NCBI GenBank assembly: GCA_002917075.1
Contig: NTMA01000098.1
Location: 62,001 to 126,000 of the forward strand
Direction: 5' to 3'
Source: Hawksworthiomyces lignivorus
Lineage: Eukaryota > Ascomycota > Sordariomycetes > Ophiostomatales > Ophiostomataceae
DNA: 64,000 bases
The notes under the pieces are model-generated. The model did not search any database. It was not told where the DNA came from and was given only the letters and a program-made list of their open reading frames with translations. The translations under genes were made by a program, and so were the position numbers. Within the stretch, counting starts at the first letter, position 1, and every line of letters starts with the position of its first letter. This document shows, in pieces, positions 21,031 to 32,424 of the stretch.

Positions 21031-24000
21031 ATGACGGCTCAGGTGCTAGCTTCTGAGCTCGGCAACCTCATTCAAGAGAGCAAGCGCAAGCACAATGACC
21101 TCAAGCAGGTAGGGCTCCGTTGACACCATCTCTTCACTCCTCGTCAAGTTTCATAATTTTTTGTGTTCTTAGTTGCTGACAAGTTTATGCAGGCCTCTGA
21201 AAAGTCCCTTGAGGAACTAAAAAGTATAAGAGATAGCTCCGAGGCTCACATTGGAGCAGGTAAGTTAATTAGATCGACCATGATCACCTCCTCTACGTCT
21301 TACAACGCTCTCACCCTTCCAGATTAGCCTTCACTGACCATGGAATCTTAGAACTATCTCAACATGCGAACTTCGTGAATCCCTTCGTCATTGCCTGTGG
21401 GACGCGAAATGTCAAGTTCACTAGCATCGCCATCGTATGTCTCCAGAGGCTTATAGCTGCAAAGGGAGTGCCACGGTCCCGGTTAGACCAAGTTCTCCAA
21501 TCCTTGCGGGAGGCTTCGTCTGGAGGACTCGATGTTCAGTTGAGGATTCTGCAGTCTTTGCCATCCCTGCTACAGAACTATGCGAATGATATATCTGGGG
21601 ACCTGCTCATCACCTCACTGAATATCTGCTTTGTCTTACAGTCCAGCAAGAATATCGTCGTCAATAATACAGCGTCAGCTACACTACAGCAGTTACTAAT
21701 CTCAGTGTTCGACAAAGTTGTGGCTGAAGATAGTATGTTATTTTAACACCCCCGAGCAGATATTAACAAAGATCACTTGACGTCTGACATGAGCACTCTG
21801 ATTTTAGAAGCAAATCTACAATCGCCTACTGCTGGTCAAGCAGCGGTGCAAGATGGAACCGTTGCCCTTCGACCTGCTGCGCTAGACGCTTACCATGTCT
21901 TCAATGACATATGTCTTCTAACGGAGTCTGGCCGTCCCGAATATTTGAGGTTCTCTAGCCTGCCACAGACCTTCGGGCTCGAACTTGTCGAATCAGTCTT
22001 GACAAACCACCCGGCCATATTCTCGTCTCACCCAGAACAGACACACGTTCTCCGTACAAGACTCATGCCATTTCTAACAAGGGGTATCGTGAGCAAGCCC
22101 AACTTCCCAACGGCTGTTCGGCTTGTTCGCGTCCTATACACGATACTTCGTAGGCACATGTCACTTTTGGCAGCACAAAGTGGTGAGGCCCTCGGGGCAC
22201 TCACCCACGTCCTCGACCATGATACAACTCTATGGAAAAGAGTTCTGTGTCTGGAAGCATTCAAAGGAATCTTTTTTGAGCCTAGTTTGCTGCGGCAAAT
22301 CTACATGTTATACGACGCTAAAGATGGCGAGAAGAATATACTGCAGGATTTACTAGCTACTTTTGTTCGCGTATCAACAGAAAAGCCTAGCGTTATTGGT
22401 CTTGGCCATCAGTCCACCATTCCGGTTATCGAACTTAACGGAGGCGGCGGCTCTTCTGCAGATCAGGCTGTGCTTGACGCGAGCGGTGTGTCTGGCATGA
22501 TGAGCAGCTCTGCTGGCACGGAGGGGAATAGCACTGGGATTAGTTCGCAATGGAGCTCCATCCGTACCCCTTGTATCGATCAGCTTGACAAAGCCGAACC
22601 ACTTGCGATCCCAGAGTCGTATATTTTCAGCCTCATTCTTGCTTCAATCACCTCGCTCTCAGAAGGCTTGGCCAAATTCATTCTCCCTCTGACCGTGCCA
22701 GGAGAAAGCCGCAATCGCAAAAAAGCCCTAAGGCAAGAAGGCCGACCGAATTCCCCTGCCCCTACGTCAACGAAGGAAGACTCGGCTGCTACCGCTGCTT
22801 CAAGTGGAGGTGGCCTAGAAAGATCCTCCTCCTTCAAGAAGAATCCCGTTCCGAAGAACCCTCTCTTGCTCAAGGACCACCCGCTGCATGCGGAAGTGAA
22901 GGCCTACGCAGAAATGATTGACCGGTGCTGGCCTGCTATTTTGGCAACCTGCTCCACTTTCCTTTATTCTGCTCTAGATTCGGAATATTATCATAATCTT
23001 GTGCGTTCTTTTCAGAGATTCACACATGTTGCCGGCTTGTTAGAGCTCAATACGCCGCGCGATGCGTTTTTAACAACCCTGGGAAAAGCGGCAGTACCAC
23101 CGAATGTGCTCACGGCGTGTCTGAATGTAGGAGCTAGGCCAATGACGCCAACCTCAGCGGGCGGAGACACGCCAAACACTCTTTTCAGCAACGCCCGTGG
23201 GCTACTTAGTGTAGACAGCCTTGTGAGCCAGTCTTCTAGTTCTGAAAAACCCCGACAGCTCTCGCTGGATCCGACGATCACAACCCTTAATACGCGAAAC
23301 CTACTGTGCCTGAGAGCTTTGCTGAATCTTGGTATCGCTCTCGGCCCCACACTCAATTCTTCTTGGCTGATAGTTTTGGAGACGCTGCAGCAGGCTGATT
23401 TCGTCCTCTTCTGCTCCAGTAAAGCGGCGGGCCGGACATTTACGGTGACCCGGCCTGCTGATCCACAGGCCGAATCAGAAGCGAATATGCTGCTAGCAAA
23501 TTTTGGCAGCGAAGTTAAATCTGTTGAAACAGCTGCGTCAAGGCTTTTCGAAAGCACTGTTGATTTCCCAAACAGTGCTTTTGTTGAATTTGTTGTGGCA
23601 ATCTGCGGCTTGCTAGAAAAGAGACCGGATTCCGATTCAAACCAAACATTGACTGAGACTTCTCAATCGCCAAACTCAACTCCAACAAAACGGCGGGACT
23701 CGACTGTAGCAGACGACGGCGACAGCGGGAAACTAAAGACGCCTGTTGTTAAGCATAAGAGAGTAATGAGCATCACTACAGCGCCCTCTTCCGGGCATGC
23801 TCAGGAAGATCAATTTGTTCTGGCAAAGCTAGGCGACCTTGCATCTATTAATCTGGAGCGCCTGCTTTTTAACTCTCCGGAAGTGTCAGGTTGGGCTCCG
23901 CTCACTAGTGAGCTCACCAACACATTAGGTTCCGCAACTACTACAGCTACTGTAAGGATGCGTGCTGCTGAGACTCTGGTCCGGTTTACCCTTGAGGCGA

Positions 24001-26779
24001 CGACTGCAATATCTGCGGAGAAAGAGAACATCCGTAGTGGCATCCAGCTGCGATTATTAGAAACATTGCGAGATGCAACACTGCCGCTGCTGCAACTAGA
24101 CCGGACTGGTTCTTTCGCAACCCATGCTACTGACATTGACATCCATAAAATCGTCCTTGATGGCCTGAAGAGCCTTCTGGAAGATACCGGCGAAACTCTG
24201 ATTAGTGGATGGAGTGTAGTGTTTGAGATCATTGACAGCCTTTTCACCGAGTGTCGGCCTCAAACAGCGTCGCACGATGAAGAAGACTCGGGGATTTTAT
24301 CCAGCACTTTGACTACCCGATCTGTACGGCTCATCAAGCCTTCATTTTCGTCTCTACAACTAATCTGCTCCGATTTTCTTCCTTCGTTACCCAACACCTG
24401 CTATCTCGATCTTGTGAACACTTTATACAAATTTTGTTCTCAGGACGATGATCTCAATGTTGCACTCACGGTATGTCTCCTCTCTTTTCCTCGTGAATTA
24501 GTCTTATCTGGAGCGCTTTGTCTAACTTTTTTTTTAATAGACGGTTACCTTTTACTGGGCAATATCGGACTTTCTTCATGGACGAAGTGATACAATGTCC
24601 ATTGCTGCCGCTATGGAGGGAGGTCCCAGCGACTCCGCATTGGTCAAATTAGCATACAACACCTCGCACCCTGGGTCGGGAGCTGCACTTTGGATGCTTC
24701 TTTTGTTGAGACTCACGGCCGTGACAGCGGATCAGCGACTGGAGCTCCGCAATAGTAAGTTTCATAGTCTTGACACTCATTTATCATCTAGATGGCTACT
24801 GACAGGCTGCTCGTCTCTCTACAGGCGCCGTACAGACATTGCTGCGTATTATTCATGCATACGGCAATAATCTTACCGCTGAAGCTTGGTCCGTCTGTAT
24901 TAGGTCCGTAATATTTAGACTTCTTTCGTCTACTGAAAGCCGCCTGCGCGTCGGCAAGGATACGGGAACGAGTAAGACTGCTTCTGCAGAGTGGAACGAA
25001 ACAGCTGTCGTGATAGTGAACGGCGTCTCAGAATTACTGGCCAACTACCTCGATGTACTCGTTCCGCATACCGTTTTCTCGTCTTTGTGGCAGGAACTGC
25101 TTGATCATTTTGCGACTTTGCTGGACTTCGAGGCACTAGACGTCAGCACTGCCGTATTTGGAAGCTTAGGCGCCATCTTAGCCAAGAATGATGGCCGTAC
25201 ACGATGGGTTTTTGATAAAAAAGCGGTAGACCTTGCTTGGAGTCTATGGTCCCGAGGTGTCCCTGTGCCTTCTCCTAAGCAAGGGACGGAGAAAGGCACC
25301 GCCAAATCGGAAGACAACCAAAAATGTCTTGTGTCGTGGGTGAATGCTTTTCTCGAGATTGAACGCCTGATGCGTGCAGAGATGGATCTCGATAAAATTC
25401 AGCACGCTATCCGACTTCTTCGAGATGCGATCATATGTGCTAGCCCAGGCAGCTACGCAAATGACATCGAGTATATGACTCCTCTGCAAAGCCAAATTCT
25501 CGAGGTATTCAAAGTGGTGCGAATGGATCTACATGGCGCCTCGTCAGCCGTGATCACGCAGCTTGCTGAATTTGTTTCTATGGCGTTTAACCTGGCCGAC
25601 ACGTCCCCATCGAAGAAGCGCACATTTGTGGCCATGTCAAAAGAGAGCATGTCCATTTTGCATCAACACATCACGAAGCATGCTAGCGAGCCAGAAATAT
25701 TTGCCAGTGGCGCTTTTGCAACTGCTCTCACCGCTCTCTCTAAGCCCATCATACTGAAGTACCGATTTCCAATCACGACGAAGAGCATGCAGCCTTGGAA
25801 AGCAGCAGTTAATTCAGTGCTGCTAATTCTGGAGACGACGCTACCGCATTTGCAGGAGAAGTCTGTACCAAGCTCCGCTTTCCAAGCGGCTTGGGACAAC
25901 ATTGCCACGATATCAAACGGCATCATTAGCGCAGATCTTCAGCACGAAGGGGCACCGCATAACGACAATACAATTGCCACTGACCAAGCATTTGATATAG
26001 CCGCGTTCCACAAACTGCGAGAGCTCATTATTCCGTCCTTGGGCTCGGCGGCCGTAACAGATAAAACAAGAAAAGCCTACACTGAAGGACTCTTCAGAAT
26101 TTCTATTGTGCATCCACCGGCACCGGTTGATGCCGCCCTTATTTATGGAAGCAGTAGCAACACCGATGGTGCCACCCAGGACACAATAACCGGAGAATTG
26201 AGCAACTTTTATGCGCCAGGACGCGGTCGCACAGTCGACCCTCCGTCCACCAAGCGAGCTAATATGAGTTACGTCTGCTTAGATGAGCTGTTTGCCCTCG
26301 TGGCCGCATACGACGAAACCTACAACAAACCATCGATTGTTGTTCAACCACCCACGCCACGGCTGCCAAAGGCCATGACCCATAGACCCCCGGCAATCGG
26401 CAGCCAAAAGGCTACAGAGGAGACTGAACATGCATTGTATGTGCGGCTGGCGCAGACGGCAGCGCCGTACCTTATCTTGCGCTGTGCCTTAACTATCCGT
26501 TCGTATGTCGCAGATCAACCTCTACGCGGCCACATGCCCCAGCCGCTTTCTCAGCGGCGTGAGCTGTACCGGATCCTCAGGTGCCTTGTGGATCTTAAGT
26601 CTGACCCAGGCGCGATTCCCAACTTGGAGGGAGTAGATAGCGAGGCGCGAAAACATCTCCTGCGGCTATATCCATTACTGGTAAAGGCTTCGCAGGTAGC
26701 TGGCACGGTAGGGGATGATAAGACACTGGCATTGGTAGGCGAAGCCCTGGAAGCGGTGGGTGTTGAGCTGGGTGTATAA
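21031..26779 (+). CDS. MON2: Mon2, Sec7-related endosome/Golgi trafficking scaffold
   Basis: Six exons: 21031-21108, 21193-21259, 21352-21732, 21808-24470, 24541-24754 and 24825-26779; 1785 residues in one unbroken frame. The N-terminus (MTAQVLASELGNLIQESKRK, then HANFVNPFVIACGTRNVKFT) is the DCB domain of the Mon2/large Arf-GEF family. The HUS region follows (LLTESGRPEYLRF). The protein lacks the catalytic Sec7 domain, as expected for Mon2. The Mon2-specific C-terminal half includes NSAVQTLLRIIHAYG across the exon 5/6 junction. Mon2 works at the late Golgi/endosome with Dop1 and the Neo1 flippase; that part is family knowledge. The length is in line with other Mon2 proteins. Two low-complexity Ser/Gly segments occur near residues 390 and 500. 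Confidence 0.93.
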
Positions 26780-27156
26780 TACGATGGAACATCACTTGTA
26801 GAACTATGGTATTTCTCGAAGACATAGAAGAGATTAAAGAAGTTAGGTGCAGTAACGCCGTATAAATAAGAATGCAGTGACGACTTGTTAATGATATTGG
26901 CATGGCAAAGTGAGAAGGGTGAGATATGATTTTAAGGGCTATCCTCCCATGTGTTTCTGATTTGTTTTTTGCTTTTCGGCTTCCAATGTCTTCCATCTCC
27001 CAAGGAATCACAAACGCCATACCGAATTCCCCCCTACTCTTCCACCATCGTCATTCCCGTCCTCTTGCATAAGATACACAGTGTACAAAGTAACAGTCAA
27101 GATAACGAGTGCCTATCGATACATGGGGCTGCAACACGGCTCTCTCTCTCCATCGA
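26780..27156. other. Convergent 3' region
   Basis: Lies between the stop codons of MON2 (plus) and the stomatin-like gene (minus). Nothing beyond 3' untranslated sequence is evident. Confidence 0.5.
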
Positions 27157-28601
27157 TCACCGGCCTGAGGCGGCGGCCCTGTCAAAGTCCTCCACAATGT
27201 GATCGCGCATGGCCTTGTTCCTCGCCGAGGCGGCGGCGGCGGCGTCGAGCTCTACGGCATCCGAGGCTGCCAGTGCCGCGCCGTCGGCGCCGTCGGCGTC
27301 GACCACGCTGTTCTTCTCGAGCAGCTGGCGGGCGGCGGCGCGCGGGTTACCAGAGGCTTCTCCCACCTTGCCGTAAACGCCCATGGCGGTGGCGATGAGA
27401 CCGGCCATGTCACCGACGTTGCCGGGGACGACGACGGCAGTGCTCTCTTTGGCCAGCTTGGCAAAGGCGTCGACGTACTTTTCGGCGACGGACAGGGAGA
27501 CGGCGCTGTGGGCGGACTCGCGGCCCTGGGCGATGCTGCGGGCGACGGACTCGATGCCGGCGGCGGTGGCGTTGGCCCTGAGCAGGATGGCCTCGGCCTC
27601 ACCAGAGGCGCGGTTGATGTTCTCGGCGCGCAGAGCCTCGGAGGCGAGGATGACGCTCTGCTTCTTGCCCTCGGCGATGTTGATGGCGCTCTGGCGCTGG
27701 CCCTCGGAGTCGAGGATCTCGGCGCGCTTGGAGCGCTCGGCGGTGACCTGGCGGTGCATGGCCTCGACGACGGCGGCGGGGGCGTGGATGTCGCGGATCT
27801 CGTAGCGCAGGCAGGTGACGCCCCAGGCCTGGGCGGCCTCGTTGATGGCGGCGGTGATGTTGGTGTTGAGCGCGGCGCGCTCTTTGAGCACGTGGTCGAG
27901 CGTCAGCTGGCCAATCTCGCTGCGCATCGTCGTCTGCGCCAGCTGGGAGATGGCGTATTCGGCATCCTCGACGCCGTAGCTGCCGCTGCTGTTAGAGAGA
28001 GAGAAACGAGACGGAAATCTGCTCGGGAAAAAAAGACACGCTGCACGCACCTCGCCTTGTATGCGTCGAATACGCGGGTATAGAGCACGCCGTCCAGCTC
28101 GAGCGTGACGTTGTCGGCCGTGATGGCGCTCTGGCTGGGGATTTCGAGCGCAACCTCTTTGAGGGACTTGACGTAGGCGATGCGGTCGAGGAAGGGGATC
28201 AGGATGGCAAGGCCGGGCTGCAGAATGCGGTCGAACTTGCCCATGCGCTCGACGATCCAGGCCGTCTGCTGCGGCACGAAGCGGATGATTGTGTTGGCCG
28301 GCAGGGACGGCTTCTGGAAGTAGGCGGCCGGGATCGCAGACGAGGCGCCGCCAAAGCCGCCGATGGCACCGAGAAGCGGCGACTGGTTGGGCGCCGACCG
28401 CGCGGCGCTGGTCTGCAGAGAGCGCTGCTGCGACGACGCAGACTGGTCTCTTTGCGCCGGAGCGGGTATTCTCCGGGCTATTGTTGTGAAGGCTCGTGGT
28501 GCTGCTCTCGGGAATGCGGATGGGAGCTGTGAGAAGGGAAAAGTTGTCGGGGTGCGCCGGAGGGCAGGCGACAGAGCCCCCCGAGTCATTGCCGTCACCA
28601 T
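27157..28601 (-). CDS. Mitochondrial stomatin-like protein (SPFH/Band 7)
   Basis: Two exons, 28601-28051 and 27979-27157, with a 71-bp intron (GTGCGT...CAG) restoring DAYKASYGVEDAEYAI; 457 residues. The first about 75 residues are Arg/Ser/Ala-rich with few acidics, a mitochondrial presequence. The Band 7 domain follows: FVPQQTAWIVERMGKFDRIL, PGLAILIPFLDRIAYVKSLK, then AQAWGVTCLRYEIRDI and RQVTAERSKRAEILDSEGQR. The tail has an Ala-rich stretch coded by a GCC/GGC-type triplet run near 27224-27245. The closest described relatives are stomatin-like protein 2 (STOML2), inner-membrane scaffolds acting with cardiolipin and proteases. A second ATG (codon 5) could also serve as start. G+C-rich codons generate a 294-codon antisense shadow. 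Confidence 0.92.
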
Positions 28602-28982
28602 GGTTGTGCGTGGCCTGTTGAAGCCTCGAAACTGCGTGGTTCCCCGTAAGCCGTCTGGGAGAGATTTTGTCGCTGCGAGAGTGGCCCCAGGAGAAGTGGT
28701 GGTGGAAGAGTGAAGAAGCTCAAGCTTTCGGGTTCAGGTGACATACGAGAAAGAAAATATCAGAGGGAAGCCGTTGCGGGAAGGAGTGAGAGAGGCAGCG
28801 ACGCTATACGTCAATCGGCGCTACATGTGGGTCACACCTCCCCTAAGCTTCAGATAGCGTATTAGCATTAAGTAAGCGCATTTCTACTGCATTTGTTCTA
28901 GTCTCAGGTCAACAAAGAGCTAGAAACATTCGCTAGAAACATCCGCTAGAAGTATCCGGTAAGCTGAACGGCTTCAGCGCAT
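28602..28982. other. Intergenic with 13-bp tandem repeat
   Basis: Carries the stomatin-like gene promoter and the 3' flank of the methyltransferase. Apart from the tandem repeat listed separately, nothing is recognised. Confidence 0.5.
28919..28957. repeat. Three-copy 13-bp tandem repeat (GCTAGAAACATCC)
   Basis: Units GCTAGAAACATTC, GCTAGAAACATCC and GCTAGAAGTATCC follow head to tail, with one to three differences between copies. It lies about 25 bp beyond the methyltransferase stop. Confidence 0.85.
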
Positions 28983-29768
28983 TCACAGTGGCTTTCGTGC
29001 TATCACCCAAAGAAAGTCCACATCCTTGGCATCCTCATCTCTCTCCACGTTACCAACGACAATCTCCAGCCCAGCCTCGAGGATCTTTTTCTGTGTTCCC
29101 TCCGCTCCCAAGCCGCTCCAGAACATCCAGCCCTTTTCATGCAGCCAGTTCTCCATGACAATGCCCTCAGAGGCTTCTGCGGCAAAGTTTGCCAGAAGAT
29201 AGCCTCCCGGTCTCAGCCAGCGGTTGATGCGCTGCAGGATCTGGACTTGCTCATTCTGCGGTAGGTGAATGATGCTGTAGAACCCAAGAACAGCATCAAG
29301 CCCACCGCCTTCTGCAGTGGCGTCAGGGAACTCCAAGGCCATCATGTCACCCTCAACCCAGTCCACCGTGCCGCTTGGTTTGCCCGTGGCCTCTGCCACC
29401 TTCTCGCCGTGCTCTCCCAGCGCCTCTTTTGCCAGCTGGATCTGCGAGGCCGATATGTCATTGGCTGTGACATGCACCGGCGCCAGGGAAGTGAGCAGCA
29501 GCTCGGTGGCCGGCTGGCCAGCGCCGCAGCCAAGCTCCAGCAGGCGAAGATGGGGCAAAGTAGACGCGTCAAGTGAACTACCTTTACCCGACACGGCTTC
29601 GTCCTTCACAGAGGGCCTCAGCAGATCAACCAAGTGGTTGATGTACGTGAGGCGCTTCGGCGAGTGGCCGACTGTCCAGGCATTATACGTCGGTGCAATG
29701 GCATCGTAAGAATCCTTGATGCGAGCCTTGAGATTCTCGGGCTCCTGGTGCTGTGTGGACGAGGCCAT
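28983..29768 (-). CDS. Class I SAM-dependent methyltransferase
   Basis: Intronless, 261 residues from the ATG at 29768 (four codons upstream are open only through a TTG). The Rossmann-type methyltransferase signature is clear: motif I LRLLELGCGAGQPATELL near residue 80, the acidic strand VTANDIS, the segment VDWVEGDMMALEF, and LGFYSIIHLP with LRPGGYLLANF typical of motifs after the fold centre. The N-terminal AYNAW-type start (APTYNAWTVGH) resembles the ubiquinone/menaquinone-type Methyltransf_11/25 group. No targeting signal. Substrate unknown; fungal proteins of this length are diverse. Its promoter side contains a perfect hairpin (29956-29982). Confidence 0.88.
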   Translation of the reverse strand: MASSTQHQEPENLKARIKDSYDAIAPTYNAWTVGHSPKRLTYINHLVDLLRPSVKDEAVSGKGSSLDASTLPHLRLLELGCGAGQPATELLLTSLAPVHVTANDISASQIQLAKEALGEHGEKVAEATGKPSGTVDWVEGDMMALEFPDATAEGGGLDAVLGFYSIIHLPQNEQVQILQRINRWLRPGGYLLANFAAEASEGIVMENWLHEKGWMFWSGLGAEGTQKKILEAGLEIVVGNVERDEDAKDVDFLWVIARKPL

Positions 29769-30250
29769 CGTGTCTAACAAGAGGGCAAGTGGCGAATGCT
29801 GCAGCAGTACGTTTTTCTAGCTGTTTTATGTGCTGTATTTTCGATTCCTCTGGTTGAAAGCTTGCTAAAACAGTAGTTACACAGCGCCTTATTTAACTTC
29901 CTTTAGCCTTGCTCATCTTCCCCGCAGCACGCAACTAGCCCCTTCGTGCCTTGTAACTCACGCGGAGACGCTCCGCGTGAGTCATTCGCTCTGACGTGAT
30001 ACACTACTGTATGCATGCACCCTGTCCTGAGACACTACAAGTCGTCATTTTAGTTTTGCTAAGCGTATCGACTTTGTGCTGGCTTCAAAGCTTTGCGACC
30101 TTAGTTGATCACCTAAAAATTATATACAGGAAAATACTGCACAACCTACTGGCTAGCGTGGTGGCCAGAAATCATTTCCGCACCAACATTTTTGTTTTTC
30201 ACGTGCTTTTTTATGAACTGGACTCTTGATATACTCTCCTTCGGTACCCA
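29769..30250. other. Intergenic: methyltransferase promoter and GMC 3' flank
   Basis: No gene recognised. Its only striking element is the perfect inverted repeat annotated separately. Confidence 0.5.
29956..29982. repeat. Perfect inverted repeat, 12-bp arms and 3-base loop
   Basis: ACTCACGCGGAG, loop ACG, then its exact reverse complement CTCCGCGTGAGT. It is about 190 bp upstream of the methyltransferase start. It could be a dimeric-factor binding site or a hairpin in a leader transcript; no downstream T-run suggests a terminator. Confidence 0.9.
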
Positions 30251-32424
30251 CTAGTGAGCCGAGTTGGTCGGCGCAGCAGACTTCGGTGCAGCGGACTTTG
30301 GCGCCGCAGGCTTGGCCGCGGCAGGCGGCGGAAGAGCCAGAATCTTGCGGGAAGCGTGCTCGGCGGCAATAACGATAGCAGCCGACGGGTTACCGGTGAC
30401 GTGACCGGGGAAGATGGAAGCATCAACGACGAAGATGTTGTCGGTGCCGTACACCTTGGTATTGGGGTCCACGACAGCAGTACCGCCAGCACGGCCATCG
30501 TCAAGGCCCATCTTGGCAGTGCCTGGGAGTAATTGTTAGCTGTGAATGAGCACCGTGACAGCAATAGGAGACATATTGGACGTACCAATCCAGTGGTTGG
30601 AGCAGCGCTGGGCGGGCTTGGCGGGGATCTGAGGCAGTTAGTTTCTGTCTCAAATGGAATGTATTTTGGCTTTCATCTGTGATTCAAAGTGGTTTGTCGC
30701 CTTACCGAGTTGACGTAGTCAGTCACAGTGACGTTCGGTGAAGGGCGGATCCATGTTAGGTTTTTGATCTGGCCCAGTGTCTTGACAATATACTCGATGC
30801 CCTCAACCACGGCCTCCTTGTCAAAGTCGTCGTGCAGGTACGGTGGCACAGACACGCGCGTGTTCAGCTGCTTGGTGATAACCATGCGGCCGCGGGAGAC
30901 GGAGCCAGTACCCAGGTACTGGGTGATGGTCATAGAAGCTGAAAATGTTAGTCTATTGTATATTTGTCTGCTACGCAGCCTCGTGCGCGCTGCAGCAGGA
31001 ACTTACTGTTGGTGGAGCCCTCCACGCGGGCCTGCCACTGCAGGTGGCGGATACCACCGTCGGTGCCGCGGATGCTCTGCCAGAACATAGGGCCCAGGTT
31101 GGGCGCAGCCTGCGCCAGCAGACCAGTGCGGTTGGCCAGGTACGTCTTCTCGTCGCTGACGACGGGAGTGTCCCAGGCGGCATAGTAGTCATAGAAGACG
31201 ACGTCAGGATGAGCAATCTCGATATCGGTCTGTCAAGGATCAGTATGTTTGTCTCGGGTCTTGTGGCTATCAAGACAATTGAGAAAAAAATTGAAAGGAA
31301 GCAACTTACGCCGACGTGGTCATTCAAGTTGTAGCCAACTGGCAGATCAATCCACTGGTCGCTGGGCACCATGGTCGGCCCGTCGGTGGAGCCCTTGACC
31401 ACGTTCAGCTGGTCCCCCGGGCCAATGCCGCTGCGAAGGAGAAGCTTGGCCGAGCCAAACGCGCCGGCCGACAGGATGACGCGGCCCGTATTGGGCGTCA
31501 GCTGCACGACGCCCGAGTGGCCGTTGCCGCTGGGGGCGCACTCGATCTCGACGGCTGTCGCATGGCCGCCCTGGCGCACCACGCGCTTGGCCATGGTGTT
31601 GGGCCACACGGCAAACGACTTGCGCTGGGTCGCCGACACCAGGTAAGTGGCCAGGGGCCCGCCGCGCTCGCCGCCCGAGTACATAAAGGTGCTGTGGCCG
31701 TAGGTGAAGTTCTTCTCGTCAGGGTGGTCGTTGGGCGTGATCTCCTTCCAGCCGGCCGCCTTGAGGCCGCCGCCCAGCATCTCGAAGCCCTGCTGCAGGT
31801 ACAGCTTGCCGTCCATGGAAGGGTGGGTGGTGCCTGGGATGCGGCCAAAGACGCGGTCGGTGGCGTTGGCCATGTCGTCAAACTTCCAGCCGTCGGGGAA
31901 GTTGGTGTTCCAGTCGCGCGGGTTCGGCTTCCACCAGAGGCCCGCGTTGACGGCGGTGCCGCCGCCCAGCACGCAGCCCGCCATCTGGTCGACGTCCGTG
32001 CAGGCGACGCCGATGGAGTCGTGCCAGATCTGGTTGCAGAGGCCGGGCACGTCGAAGCGCGTCAGGTTGGTGCCCTCGAGCCACTTGGGCTTCATGGTGC
32101 CGCCCCAGCGGCCCGACGACACGGGGCCCTTCTCCAGCAGCAGCACGCTATGGCCGGCCTCGCTCAGGCGGTCCGCGATGGGGATGCCGCCCGCGCCCGA
32201 GCCGATGACAATGTAGTCGTACGTCTGGTTGGACGGCGCCGTCGTGCAGGTGACATTGTCTCTGCGGAGGACGGCCGCCGCGGCCGGGTCGAGCCCTAGA
32301 ATCAGCGCGTGTGAGTCTCTTCTGTCTTTCTGTGCCCCAGCTCTGAATACCAAGAGGGGGTGGGCAAAATCATACAAATGGAGGCTACTGCTGCCGCAGC
32401 TGTCAGCTTGCGGAAAACTGCCAT
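30251..32424 (-). CDS. Secreted GMC flavo-oxidoreductase, cellobiose-dehydrogenase-like (AA3)
   Basis: Six exons: 32424-32376, 32295-31310, 31229-31007, 30938-30706, 30628-30586 (43 bp) and 30522-30251; 601 residues, every junction in frame. Exon 1 gives a short signal-like N-terminus. The FAD motif is YDYIVIGSGAGGIPIADRL, followed by AGCVLGGGTAVNAGLWW, GRVILSAGAFGSAKLLLRSG and PVGYNLNDHVG. The active-site His is in CSNHWIG, formed by the small fifth exon, and the partner Asn in GHVTGNPSAAIVIAAEHA. The order and spacing match the dehydrogenase domain of cellobiose dehydrogenase, but the N-terminal haem cytochrome and any C-terminal cellulose-binding module are absent. The protein ends instead in a low-complexity Pro/Ala/Lys tail (PKSAAPKSAAP). 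Sugar or lignin-related oxidation is likely; the exact substrate is unknown. The least certain point is the exon 1/2 junction. Confidence 0.88.

Noticed and set aside
27199..28083. 294-codon plus-strand frame opposite the stomatin-like gene
   Set aside because: Antisense shadow caused by codon bias; Gly/Ala/Asp-rich product without domain.
31316..32299. 327-codon plus-strand frame opposite the GMC gene
   Set aside because: Antisense shadow; the sense strand has a complete, well-spliced flavoenzyme.
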